From Roseburia lenta (GTDB taxonomy: Bacteria > Bacillota > Clostridia > Lachnospirales > Lachnospiraceae), in the NCBI RefSeq assembly GCF_014287435.1, contig NZ_JACOPG010000003.1, positions 62,001 through 126,000 on the forward strand: 64,000 bases of DNA, in the 5' to 3' direction. The translations under genes were made by a program, and so were the position numbers. Position 1 is the stretch's first letter. Each line of letters begins with the position of its first letter. This document shows, one piece after another, positions 53,803 to 63,156 of the stretch. Below the pieces are notes generated by a model. The model was not told where the DNA came from and searched no databases. It worked only from the letters and a program-made list of their open reading frames with translations.

Positions 53803-54075
53803 ATGCAGATTACAGATGTACGAATTCGTAAGATTGAAAAAGAAGGCAAGATGAAGGCTGTGGTATCCATTACGATCGACGAGGAATTTGTGATCCATGA
53901 TATCAAGATCATTGAGGGCGAAAAAGGCATGTTTATCGCCATGCCAAGCCGCAAGACAGCTGAGGGCGAGTACAAAGACATTGCCCATCCGATCAAGTCC
54001 TCTACGAGAGAACTGATTCAGAATCTGATCTTGCAAAAGTACAACGAGGAGTTGTTACATAGCGAAGCAGTATAG
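53803..54075 (+). CDS. spoVG: Septation/sporulation regulator SpoVG
   Basis: A 90-residue protein beginning [19 protein letters not shown], with [24 protein letters not shown], the SpoVG fold; the C-terminal helix [15 protein letters not shown] is present. SpoVG is a small nucleic-acid-binding protein that affects division, sporulation and gene expression. It follows glgD by 3 bases with GGGGAGGGGTAAGAT as ribosome site, so it is part of the glg operon; a terminator comes next. Confidence 0.96.
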   Translation: MQITDVRIRKIEKEGKMKAVVSITIDEEFVIHDIKIIEGEKGMFIAMPSRKTAEGEYKDIAHPIKSSTRELIQNLILQKYNEELLHSEAV

Positions 54076-54105
54076 AAGATCCGCATAGGAATGTATATGG
54101 GGATG

Positions 54106-54140
54106 AACGCAGGTCGAGGGCAGCCTTGACCTGCGTTTTT
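54106..54140 (+). terminator. Terminator of glgC-glgD-spoVG
   Basis: AACGCAGGTC (54106-54115) pairs with GACCTGCGTT (54128-54137), then TTTGTATTTTT. Confidence 0.9.
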
Positions 54141-54154
54141 GTATTTTTGTCATC

Positions 54155-54183
54155 TTGCAATTTTTGGCACGGTCAGCTAAATT
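54155..54183 (+). promoter_or_regulatory. Likely promoter of pth-mfd
   Basis: TTGCAA (54155-54160), 17 bases, TAAATT (54178-54183). Confidence 0.45.
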
Positions 54184-54231
54184 GTATATCAGTAGAAATC
54201 ACGTTATCAGGCAGGAAATGAGGATGATCGT

Positions 54232-54810
54232 ATGTATGTAATAGTTGGATTGGGAAATCCGGGAGATAAATATGCAAGAACCAGACATAATGTTGGCTTT
54301 GATGTCATAGACTTATTGGCAGAACAGAATGGTATTTCTGTGACGGAACGAAAACACAAAGCTCTGATCGGAAAGGGCAGGATCGCAGGACAGGCGGTCA
54401 TTCTGGTCAAACCGCAGACCTTTATGAATTTAAGTGGCGAGAGTGTGGGCGATATCCTGCATTTTTACAAGTTGGATCCGGCACAGGATCTGATCGTGAT
54501 CTCAGATGATGTGGCACTGGATCCGGGAACCTTGCGTATCCGCAAAAAAGGAAGTGCGGGCGGTCACAACGGCTTGAAGAATATCATCGCCCACTGTCAT
54601 ACCGAGGAATTTATGCGCGTGCGCATCGGTGTAGGCAAATTGCCGCCAAACGGAGATATGATCGCACATGTGCTGGGACGTTTTGCACTGGAGGACAGAC
54701 GTCTGGTGGAATTGTCCTATGAGCGCGCGGCGCAGGCGATCGACTGTATCTTGTCGGAAGACGTGGATAAGGCGATGAGCCGCTATAATGGAAAAGTGGA
54801 AGTATCATGA
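54232..54810 (+). CDS. pth: Peptidyl-tRNA hydrolase
   Basis: A 192-residue enzyme that recycles tRNAs by cutting peptidyl-tRNA dropped from ribosomes. It shows IVGLGNPGDKYARTRHNVGF with the catalytic His19 and Asn9, FMNLSGESV, VISDDVALDPGTLRI and GSAGGHNGLKNI. Its stop overlaps the mfd start by four bases (ATGA), so the two are co-translated, a conserved pairing in Firmicutes. Confidence 0.97.
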   Translation: MYVIVGLGNPGDKYARTRHNVGFDVIDLLAEQNGISVTERKHKALIGKGRIAGQAVILVKPQTFMNLSGESVGDILHFYKLDPAQDLIVISDDVALDPGTLRIRKKGSAGGHNGLKNIIAHCHTEEFMRVRIGVGKLPPNGDMIAHVLGRFALEDRRLVELSYERAAQAIDCILSEDVDKAMSRYNGKVEVS

Positions 54811-57800
54811 AAACATTTTTAAAACCTTTTGAGGAGATGCCGCAGATCGAGGAACTGCGGGAACATCTAAAAAAAGATAAACGCATCTACGAGGTGTCGG
54901 GGCTGATCGACAGTCTGAAACCGCATCTGATCTATGGCATCGGTTATGATGTGCCGATCAAACTGATCGTTACCTTTGACGAGATGCGGGCAAAGCAGAT
55001 CTATGAGGGTTATCAGTTTTTTGATGAAAACACTCTGTATTATCCGGCAAGAGATCTGCTCTTTTATCAGTCGGACATTCACAGCAACGCTCTTACCAGA
55101 GAGCGTCTTTCTGTCGTACAGGCACTCATTGAGCATAGACCGGTCACGGTCGTAACGACTATGGATGCCCTGATGAACCGTGTGCCGCCCCTTTCCTCTT
55201 ATGAACGGGGCATTTTTACCATTGATCTGGAAGAGACGGTGGATCTGGATGAAATGCGAAAGAAACTGGTCATGCTGGGCTATGAAAATGTGACCCAGGT
55301 GGAACATCCGGGAGAGTTTGCCGTGCGTGGAGGGATCGTGGATATCTTTCCTTTGACAGAAGAACATCCCATCCGTATGGAGTTGTGGGGCGATGAGATC
55401 GATTCGCTCCGTTATTTTGATGTCGCAACGCAAAAGTCCATCGACTCTGTAGAACATGTGACGGTCTATCCGGCGATGGAACTTGTGCTGACCCAGGAGG
55501 AGATCGAGACCGGTCTAAAGCGTATGGAGGCGGATGCGGAAGAACTGTATCAGAAGTATCGCAGTCTGATGCGCACGGAAGAAGCACACCGGATCAAGAC
55601 CGGAGTGGAACAACTGGCGACCGAGACCAGAGAATGGGGACTGGGGCTTGGTCTGGAGACACATCTGAATTACTTTGTCAGCCAGACGGAAAGTCTGCTT
55701 TCCTATTTTCCGCCGGAGACTCTGGTCTTTTTAGATGAACTGGTGCATCTGGACGAAAAGGGAAAGGTTATTGAACAGGAGTTTTCGGACAGTATGACCA
55801 GCCGTCTGGAAAAGGGCTACTGCCTGCCGGGACAACTGGAAATGCTGCTGACTACCAAGAGCGTCTTTGCTATGCTGCAAAAACATCCGGGTGTGGTCTT
55901 GTCAACTTTGGATAGCCGCGAGGGACTGCTTTCCATTGCAGGGCATACCGGCGTGCGTGCGGTCTCTGTGGGCGCCTACAACAATCAGTTTGAACTTCTG
56001 GTCAAAGACCTGAAAAGATTTAAAGACCGCAAATACCGTATCCTTTTGCTCAGCCCATCGCGGACCCGTGGTAATCATCTGGCAGAAAACCTCATGGATC
56101 AGGATCTGAATGCCTTTTTCTCGGAAGACTACGACCATGAAATCTATCCGGGTGAGATTATGGTATCTGTGGGAAATCTGGCGCGGGGCTATGAGTTCCC
56201 GGAGTCATCTTTTGTCATTTTGTCGGAGCAGGACATTTTTGGCAGCAGGGCACGGCGGAAAAAGAAGAAAACCCGCAAATATGAGGGGGAACAGATCGCC
56301 GGTCTGTCAGATCTGACGATTGGGGACTATGTTGTTCATGAAAATCATGGCTTGGGTATCTATCAGGGATTTGAAAAGATCGAAGTGGATAAGGTCGTCA
56401 AGGATTATATCAAGATTTCTTATGCCAAGGGCGGCAATCTCTATATTCCGGCGACCCAGTTGGATGCTATTCAAAAATACGGCAGCCAGGATGGCAAAAA
56501 GCCAAAATTAAATACACTGGGAACCCAGGACTGGGTCAACACCAAAAATCGTGTGCGTGCAGCAGTCGGCGTGGTTGCCAAGGAATTGGTGGATCTTTAT
56601 GCCCTGCGCGAGCAGAATCAGGGCTATGTCTATGGACCGGATACCGTCTGGCAGCAGGAATTTGAGGAAACTTTCCCTTACGAGGAGACTGACGGACAGT
56701 TGGAGGCGATCGCGGCAGTCAAGCAGGACATGATGAGCAGCAAGATCATGGACCGCCTGATCTGTGGGGACGTCGGCTATGGCAAGACGGAGATCGCTAT
56801 CCGTGCAGCCTTTAAGGCAGTGCAGGACGGCAAGCAGGTCGTTTATCTGGTGCCGACGACCATCCTGGCGCAGCAGCATTACAATACCTTTTTAAAGCGT
56901 ATGTCCCACTATCCGGTCAATATTGGACTGCTTTGCCGCTTTGTCGGTGCAGCAGAACAGAAAAAGACGATCGAAGGTCTAAAGACCGGACAGATCGATA
57001 TTGTCATCGGAACCCACCGCCTGCTCTCCAAAGATGTTTCCTATAAGGATCTGGGACTTTTGATCATTGACGAGGAACAGCGTTTTGGTGTCAACCACAA
57101 AGAGCAGATCAAGCAGATGAAAAAGACGGTCGACGTGCTCTCCTTATCAGCGACACCGATACCGCGAACCTTGCATATGAGCCTGATCGGCATCCGGGAT
57201 ATGAGTGTCTTGGAAGAGGCACCTATGGAGCGCCAGCCCATCCAGACTTTTGTTTTTGAATACAATGAAGAAATGATCCGGGAAGCCATCGTCCGTGAAA
57301 TGGCGCGTGGCGGGCAGGTCTACTATGTCTTTAACCGGGTAAAGCAGATCGCGGATGTTGCGGCAAAGATCGAAGAACTGGTGCCGGAAGCCAATGTGGC
57401 ATATGCGCATGGCAAGATGACGGAGAGCCGTCTGGAAAAGATCATGTATGGCTTTATCAATCAGGAGATCGATGTTCTGGTATCAACGACTATCATAGAG
57501 ATCGGGTTGGATATTTCCAATGTCAATACTATTATCATCCATGATGCAGACCAGTTGGGACTGTCCCAGTTGTATCAGCTGCGCGGTCGTGTGGGAAGAA
57601 GTAATCGCAGTGCCTATGCATTTTTGATGTATAAAAGGGACAAAATGTTAAAAGAAGTGGCAGAGAAACGTCTGGCTGCCATCAAGGAATTTACGGATCT
57701 GGGAAGCGGCTTCAAGATCGCTATGCGGGATCTGGAGATCCGCGGGGCAGGCAACCTTCTGGGACAGGAACAGCACGGACACATGGCGGCGGTCGGCTAT

Positions 57801-58349
57801 GACCTCTACTGTAAGATGCTGGGCGAGGCTGTGAAAAAAGAAAAAGGCGGCATGGTGGAGGAGCACTTTGACACGACGATTGATCTGGATATCGATGCCT
57901 ATCTGCCGGAGACTTATGTTGCCAGTGAGGAACAGCGCCTGGATCTTTATAAGAGGATCGCACTCATCGATTCCGAGGAAGGACGCGATGAGATGTTAGA
58001 TGAGTTGATCGACCGTTTCGGAGAACCATCCCGGTCTGTGCAAAACCTTTTGTTTATTGCCATGCTCCGTATGGAGGCTCACAAGGCATTTGTCACAGAC
58101 ATTGTACAAAGACCGGAGGAGATCGTTTTTACCCTCTTTGAACGCGCGGCGATCGATGCCAGCGGGATCCCGGCAGTCATTGAGAAGAATAAACCTTATG
58201 TGACCTTTACGGCAGATGCCAAACATCCGGCTTTCCATTATTTTTACAAGAAAAATTCAAGGATCAAGCCCAAGGATCTGCCGGATCTGGTCATGACATT
58301 TGTAAAAGAATTGCAGGGCTTGGCATTAAATCAAAAATCGGAGAATTAG
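54807..58349 (+). CDS. mfd: Transcription-repair coupling factor Mfd
   Basis: A 1180-residue ATP-dependent translocase that removes RNA polymerase stalled at DNA damage and recruits UvrA. UvrB-like domains occupy ~1-330; the polymerase-interacting domain is around GDYVVHENHGLGIYQGFEKI (~500-570); the helicase core has GDVGYGKTE (~residue 655), DEEQRFGVNHKEQ (~755), SATPIPRTLH and QLRGRVGRSNR; the C-terminal TRCF domain follows (~1010-1180). Full length for the family, no interruption. Confidence 0.97.
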   Translation: MKTFLKPFEEMPQIEELREHLKKDKRIYEVSGLIDSLKPHLIYGIGYDVPIKLIVTFDEMRAKQIYEGYQFFDENTLYYPARDLLFYQSDIHSNALTRERLSVVQALIEHRPVTVVTTMDALMNRVPPLSSYERGIFTIDLEETVDLDEMRKKLVMLGYENVTQVEHPGEFAVRGGIVDIFPLTEEHPIRMELWGDEIDSLRYFDVATQKSIDSVEHVTVYPAMELVLTQEEIETGLKRMEADAEELYQKYRSLMRTEEAHRIKTGVEQLATETREWGLGLGLETHLNYFVSQTESLLSYFPPETLVFLDELVHLDEKGKVIEQEFSDSMTSRLEKGYCLPGQLEMLLTTKSVFAMLQKHPGVVLSTLDSREGLLSIAGHTGVRAVSVGAYNNQFELLVKDLKRFKDRKYRILLLSPSRTRGNHLAENLMDQDLNAFFSEDYDHEIYPGEIMVSVGNLARGYEFPESSFVILSEQDIFGSRARRKKKKTRKYEGEQIAGLSDLTIGDYVVHENHGLGIYQGFEKIEVDKVVKDYIKISYAKGGNLYIPATQLDAIQKYGSQDGKKPKLNTLGTQDWVNTKNRVRAAVGVVAKELVDLYALREQNQGYVYGPDTVWQQEFEETFPYEETDGQLEAIAAVKQDMMSSKIMDRLICGDVGYGKTEIAIRAAFKAVQDGKQVVYLVPTTILAQQHYNTFLKRMSHYPVNIGLLCRFVGAAEQKKTIEGLKTGQIDIVIGTHRLLSKDVSYKDLGLLIIDEEQRFGVNHKEQIKQMKKTVDVLSLSATPIPRTLHMSLIGIRDMSVLEEAPMERQPIQTFVFEYNEEMIREAIVREMARGGQVYYVFNRVKQIADVAAKIEELVPEANVAYAHGKMTESRLEKIMYGFINQEIDVLVSTTIIEIGLDISNVNTIIIHDADQLGLSQLYQLRGRVGRSNRSAYAFLMYKRDKMLKEVAEKRLAAIKEFTDLGSGFKIAMRDLEIRGAGNLLGQEQHGHMAAVGYDLYCKMLGEAVKKEKGGMVEEHFDTTIDLDIDAYLPETYVASEEQRLDLYKRIALIDSEEGRDEMLDELIDRFGEPSRSVQNLLFIAMLRMEAHKAFVTDIVQRPEEIVFTLFERAAIDASGIPAVIEKNKPYVTFTADAKHPAFHYFYKKNSRIKPKDLPDLVMTFVKELQGLALNQKSEN

Positions 58350-58378
58350 GCGACACAAAATATTCAAAGGTTTAGAGG

Positions 58379-58407
58379 TTGCCCCTTACCTGCAAAATGG
58401 CTATAAT
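58379..58407 (+). promoter_or_regulatory. Promoter of the PrsA-like gene
   Basis: TTGCCC (58379-58384), 17 bases, TATAAT (58402-58407). Confidence 0.7.
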
Positions 58408-58443
58408 AGCAAGGTAAGCCGAAAACAAGGAGATAAAGTCAGT

Positions 58444-59463
58444 ATGAAAAAAAGAAATATTCTTGTTGCTGCAATGACGTTGACGCTTGCGGGAGCGACC
58501 CTGCTTTCCGGATGCGGTCTGAATGCAGATGCAACACTTGTAAATATCAATAAAGGAGAGGACAGCATATCACTGGGTTACGGCAATTTCGTTGCCAGAT
58601 ATACACAGTCCTTGTATGATGCCACATATTTACAGTATATGGGTACGGATATGTGGACAAAGGAAGATGATGGCACGACGCTTGAGGATAACGTCAAGAA
58701 AAATGTCATGAAGTCCATGAAGGAAGATTACCTCTTGGAACAGCATGCCTCTGATTATGATGTGACCCTTTCCGATGATGAGAAAAAGTCCATCAAAAAG
58801 GCAGCTAAGGCATTTATCAAGAACAATTCGGAAGATACACTGGACGCTATGACGGCGACCGAGGAGATCGTAGAAAAGTATCTGACTAATCAGACGATCG
58901 CATCCAAGGTATCCGAAGCCATCAAGGAGTCGGCAGATGTGACAGTGACCGAGGAGGAGGCTGCACAGCGCACGATCACTTATGCTTATTTCGGATCCGT
59001 GACTTATAAAGATTCCTCTGGCAATACTGGATATTATACCGACGACCAGAAAAAGGAATTAAAGGCAAAGGCAGAAGCCCTTACGACTTCAACCGATCTG
59101 GAGACAGACGGTGAGGCAGCGGGCGCGACCATCAAGACAGCATCCTACGGAAAGGATGACACTTCTTTGGATGAAGCCGTGATCGCAGCCGCAGATGCTC
59201 TTTCCGAGGGACAGATCTCATCTGTTGTAGATGTAGGAAACGATGGTTACTATGTCATCCGCTTAGATAGCGCGTATGATGAAGAAGCAACCCAAAAAGC
59301 GATGACAACGCTTGAGGAGAAAAAGCGCAGTGACTATTTAGAGTCTGTCTTGAAGGGCTGGAAAAAGGAAATTACCTGGACGACCGATAAGAAGCAATGG
59401 AAGAAAGTACAGTTCGATACTTTCTTTGAAAAGGTAACGGCAGCAGACACAACGGCAGAATAA
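58444..59463 (+). CDS. prsA: PrsA-type foldase lipoprotein (parvulin-like)
   Basis: A 339-residue secreted lipoprotein: signal peptide with lipobox LLSGCG (Cys24), an N-terminal helical SurA-N/PrsA-like region (~40-170) and a parvulin-type PPIase segment (TYAYFGSVTYKD ... LSEGQISSVVDVGNDGYYVIRLD, ~170-285), then a C-terminal helix. PrsA helps newly exported proteins fold at the cell surface. The parvulin part has a Gly/Asp-rich insertion and its activity cannot be judged. It has its own promoter and terminator. Confidence 0.88.
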   Translation: MKKRNILVAAMTLTLAGATLLSGCGLNADATLVNINKGEDSISLGYGNFVARYTQSLYDATYLQYMGTDMWTKEDDGTTLEDNVKKNVMKSMKEDYLLEQHASDYDVTLSDDEKKSIKKAAKAFIKNNSEDTLDAMTATEEIVEKYLTNQTIASKVSEAIKESADVTVTEEEAAQRTITYAYFGSVTYKDSSGNTGYYTDDQKKELKAKAEALTTSTDLETDGEAAGATIKTASYGKDDTSLDEAVIAAADALSEGQISSVVDVGNDGYYVIRLDSAYDEEATQKAMTTLEEKKRSDYLESVLKGWKKEITWTTDKKQWKKVQFDTFFEKVTAADTTAE

Positions 59464-59469
59464 TGACAG

Positions 59470-59506
59470 GCAAAAGCAAGGCGCAGTCCTTGCTTTTGCT
59501 TTTTTT
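59470..59506 (+). terminator. Terminator of the PrsA-like gene
   Basis: GCAAAAGCAAGG pairs with CCTTGCTTTTGC around CGCAGT, then TTTTTTT. Confidence 0.92.
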
Positions 59507-59523
59507 GAAGTAAGGGATAGAAA

Positions 59524-61260
59524 ATGAAGTTCTTGGGAAAATATTTAAAAGATTATAAAAAAGAAAGTATATTTGCACCGCTCTTTAAGATGCTGGAGGC
59601 AATTTTTGAACTCCTGGTTCCGCTGGTAATGGCATCCATTATCGACGTAGGAATCGCAAACCGGGATAGGGACTATGTGATCCATATGTGCCTGCTTTTG
59701 ACCTTGTTTGCCATCTTGGGTCTGGCATTTGCCATCACGGCACAGTATTTTGCGGCAAAAGCAGCCATCTACACGGCTTCTAAGATGCGTGCAGATCTTT
59801 TTCACCGCATCATGGATATGTCAGCGGCAAGCCATGGCAGTGTGGGAACATCGGCACTTACAACACGTATCACATCGGATATCAACCAGATACAGAGTGG
59901 TATCAATATGTTCCTGCGTCTTTTCCTGCGCTCTCCGTTTATCGTGTTTGGTGCGATGATCATGGCACTGATCGTTGATGTCAAGTCGACCCTGATCTTT
60001 GTGATCGTGATCGCCCTCTTAGGGCTGGTCGTCTATGGTATCACCAAGTCGACCCTGCCGATCTTTAGCCGGATCCAAAAGAAGATGGAACGCGTCTTTT
60101 TGGCAGTCGGTGAAAACTTAGAGGGAGCCCGTGTGATCCGTGCCTTTGGTAATCAGGATCAGCAGAAGCAGGCATTTGGGACGCAGACAGAAGACCTGTA
60201 TGCCGACCAGATGCGTGCCGGCAAGGTTTCTGCACTTCTGAACCCGATCACCTATGTGATCGTCAATCTTGGTGTTGTGGCAGTCATATGGTTTGGCTCT
60301 ACCCAGGTCGATATGGGGATCCTTGCCAAGGGACAGGTCGTAGCACTTGTCAACTACATGTCACAGATTTTGGTAGAACTGATCAAATTGGCAAACCTGA
60401 TCGTGGTACTTATGCGTGCCTACGCTTCGGTTACCAGAGTGGAGCAGATCATGGAAATGCCATATGATGAGCGGACTTATGTGACAGAGACACAAAAGGC
60501 GTCGGAGGCGGATGCAGTATCTTATGAGCAGGTATCCTTTGCTTATCCGCAGGCGGGCGAGATGGCGATCCGGGATATTGATTTTAAGGTGCCGGATCAT
60601 GGAACCGTTGGTATCATCGGCGGCACCGGCTCCGGTAAGTCTACCGTTTTGCACCTGCTCAACCATATGTATGATGCCAGCAAGGGAAAAGTATTGATCT
60701 ACGGCAAGGATGTACGCAGTTACAAGGAAAACGAACTGACAAAGATCGTAGGTCTGGTACCGCAGCGCGGTGTGCTTTTCCATGGAAGCATCCGGGACAA
60801 TATCCGTTTCGGACGGGAGGATATTACAGATGATATGATCGCGACAGCCGTCCATGCAGCCCAGGCAGACAACGTCATCGAAAGCAAAGAGCATGGTCTG
60901 GATGAGGAGATCCTACAGGATGCCAGAAATCTTTCCGGCGGACAGAGACAGAGACTGATGATTGCCAGAGCCCTGGCGGGACAGCCGAAGATCCTGGTCC
61001 TGGACGATTCGGCTTCTGCACTGGATGTGGCAACGGACGCAGCACTGCGCAAGGCGATCCGCGGGCTGCCTTGGCATCCGACGACCTTTATCGTATCGCA
61101 GCGTGCTTCCTCTGTGATGGAAGCGGATCAGATCTTAGTCATGGAAGATGGCTGTATCGTAGGCAAGGGCAAACACGAAGACCTGCTGCGGGACAATGCC
61201 ATTTATCAGGAAATATACTATTCACAGTTTCCAAAAGACGAAAAAGAGCAAAACTCGTAA
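59524..61260 (+). CDS. ABC exporter half-transporter, degenerate-site subunit
   Basis: A 578-residue type IV ABC exporter subunit: six helices (~15-320) and an NBD. Walker A GGTGSGKST is intact (Lys372) and the signature is NLSGGQRQR, but the Walker B is followed by Asp495 (VLDDSASA) and the switch is Gln526 (IVSQRASS). This mirrors the subunit at 23934 and marks it as the weak half of a heterodimer; the partner follows after 18 bases. It starts directly after the PrsA terminator, ribosome site AAGTAAGGGATAGAAA. Substrate unknown; no regulator gene is adjacent, unlike the first exporter. Confidence 0.94.
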   Translation: MKFLGKYLKDYKKESIFAPLFKMLEAIFELLVPLVMASIIDVGIANRDRDYVIHMCLLLTLFAILGLAFAITAQYFAAKAAIYTASKMRADLFHRIMDMSAASHGSVGTSALTTRITSDINQIQSGINMFLRLFLRSPFIVFGAMIMALIVDVKSTLIFVIVIALLGLVVYGITKSTLPIFSRIQKKMERVFLAVGENLEGARVIRAFGNQDQQKQAFGTQTEDLYADQMRAGKVSALLNPITYVIVNLGVVAVIWFGSTQVDMGILAKGQVVALVNYMSQILVELIKLANLIVVLMRAYASVTRVEQIMEMPYDERTYVTETQKASEADAVSYEQVSFAYPQAGEMAIRDIDFKVPDHGTVGIIGGTGSGKSTVLHLLNHMYDASKGKVLIYGKDVRSYKENELTKIVGLVPQRGVLFHGSIRDNIRFGREDITDDMIATAVHAAQADNVIESKEHGLDEEILQDARNLSGGQRQRLMIARALAGQPKILVLDDSASALDVATDAALRKAIRGLPWHPTTFIVSQRASSVMEADQILVMEDGCIVGKGKHEDLLRDNAIYQEIYYSQFPKDEKEQNS

Positions 61261-61278
61261 GAGGAAGGGTCAGCAATC

Positions 61279-63033
61279 ATGAGTACAAAAAATGAAATCA
61301 AACAATCTCAAGTAATCAAACGTGTTCTGGTGGAATTAAAGACCTACCGTTTACAGATCGTTCTCAGCCTGATCTGTGCGGTACTGACAGTCATCTTCAC
61401 CCTGCTGGTTCCGGTACTTACGGGAAAGGCGGTCGATTGTATGATCGGCAGCGGGCAGATCCAATGGGATGGACTGTATCAGATTTTAGAAAAGATGGCA
61501 CTGGCGATCGTGGGTACTTGCTTTTTCCAGTGGCTTATGAACCGTATCAATAATTACATTACCTATGACATTACAAAAAACATGCGGCAAAAGGCTTTCG
61601 AGAAGATGTTAGTCATGCCGATCAAAAATATTGATTCCCATTCCCATGGTGATTATATGAGTCGTATCGCTACGGATGCGGATGTCTTTTCCGATGGTCT
61701 TTTGATGGGATTTACCCAGTTGTTTACCGGTGTACTGACCATTCTGGGCACGATCTTTTTTATGGTGCGTGTCAGCCTGCCGATCGCATTGGTAGTTATT
61801 GCCCTGACTCCGGTATCCCTTCTGGTGGCAAAGTTTGTCGCAAGCAGGACTTATGCTATGTTCCAGTTGCAGGCGAAGCACCGCGGCGAACAGACTGCAT
61901 ATGCAGATGAAATGATCGAAAACCAGTCGGTTGTATCTGCTTTTTCTTATAATGAGAAGGCAAAAGAGGAATTTGATGTCTTGAATGACCGCCTGGCAGA
62001 CAGTTCCTTCAAGGCGACTTTTTATTCTTCCATCACCAACCCGACAACACGTTTTGTCAACAGTCTGATCTACAGTGGTGTGGGTGTCGCAGGTGCCATT
62101 CTTGCGATCTTCGGCGGCATCACGGTCGGTGGACTGACCAGTTTCTTAGGCTATGCAAGCCAGTATGCCAAGCCTTTCAATGAAATCTCCGGCGTTGTCA
62201 CGGAATTACAGAACGCCATTGCCTGCGCAGCGCGTATTTTTGAGATCATTGATGCACCGGCAGTGGAGGAGAGCCGGGAAAATCATCTGTCGGATGTGGA
62301 AGGAAAGATCGTATTTGAGGACGTGGCGTTTTCCTATGATCCGAGCAAACCGCTCATTGAGCACTTAAATCTGACCGTAGAGCCGGGACAGCGTATTGCT
62401 ATTGTCGGACCGACCGGAAGCGGTAAGACGACGCTTATCAACCTGCTTATGCGCTTCTATGATACGACACATGGCAAGATCACCATTGATGGTGTCGATA
62501 TCCGGTCTATCTCGCGTGCCAACCTGCGTGAAAAATTCGGCATGGTTTTACAGGAGACCTGGCTGAAAGAGGGCACTATCCGGGAAAACCTTTTGTTTGC
62601 CAACCCGGATGCGACAGAAGAAGAGATGGTGCAGGCAGCCAGAACTTCCCATGCGCATGAATTTATCAAACGTTTGCCAAATGGGTATGATACTTATATC
62701 AAGGGCGATGACGGCAGTCTTTCGCAGGGAGAAAAGCAACTTCTTTGTATTGCCCGCCTGATGCTGGCATTGCCGCCTATGCTGATCTTGGATGAGGCGA
62801 CATCTTCCATTGATACGCGTACGGAGATGAAGATACAGGAGGCTTTCCAGACCATGATGGAAGGCAGAACAACCTTTGTCGTAGCACACAGACTTTCCAC
62901 GATCCGCGAAGCAGATGTGATCCTCTATATGCAGGACGGTAAGGTCTTAGAACAGGGAAATCATCAGGAATTGTTGGAGAAGAACGGATATTATGCGAAA
63001 TTGTATCGCAGTCAGTTTGTATGTGGCAAATAG
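61279..63033 (+). CDS. ABC exporter half-transporter, catalytic subunit
   Basis: A 584-residue partner with six helices (~25-310) and a canonical NBD: Walker A GPTGSGKTT (Lys383), signature SLSQGEKQ, Walker B LILDEATSS with Glu506 and switch His537 (VVAHRLST). It lacks the ~45-residue insert of the catalytic subunit at 25693, so the two exporter pairs are not recent duplicates. AGAGGAAGGGTCAGCAATC precedes the ATG. Confidence 0.95.
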   Translation: MSTKNEIKQSQVIKRVLVELKTYRLQIVLSLICAVLTVIFTLLVPVLTGKAVDCMIGSGQIQWDGLYQILEKMALAIVGTCFFQWLMNRINNYITYDITKNMRQKAFEKMLVMPIKNIDSHSHGDYMSRIATDADVFSDGLLMGFTQLFTGVLTILGTIFFMVRVSLPIALVVIALTPVSLLVAKFVASRTYAMFQLQAKHRGEQTAYADEMIENQSVVSAFSYNEKAKEEFDVLNDRLADSSFKATFYSSITNPTTRFVNSLIYSGVGVAGAILAIFGGITVGGLTSFLGYASQYAKPFNEISGVVTELQNAIACAARIFEIIDAPAVEESRENHLSDVEGKIVFEDVAFSYDPSKPLIEHLNLTVEPGQRIAIVGPTGSGKTTLINLLMRFYDTTHGKITIDGVDIRSISRANLREKFGMVLQETWLKEGTIRENLLFANPDATEEEMVQAARTSHAHEFIKRLPNGYDTYIKGDDGSLSQGEKQLLCIARLMLALPPMLILDEATSSIDTRTEMKIQEAFQTMMEGRTTFVVAHRLSTIREADVILYMQDGKVLEQGNHQELLEKNGYYAKLYRSQFVCGK

Positions 63034-63087
63034 ATTGACTTTTTCAAGTGACGCAAGATTTACTGGTGCATATGATGTAGTATGTGC

Positions 63088-63093
63088 TATAAT
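63088..63093 (+). promoter_or_regulatory. Extended -10 for murA
   Basis: TGC-TATAAT with a poor -35 (GGTGCA) 17 bases upstream; start would give a ~55-base leader. Confidence 0.5.
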
Positions 63094-63156
63094 GTCTTTT
63101 ATCAATGGGTAAATATAGGCGAGAGCCTTTGGAATAAATGAGTAACGAGGTGTTAT

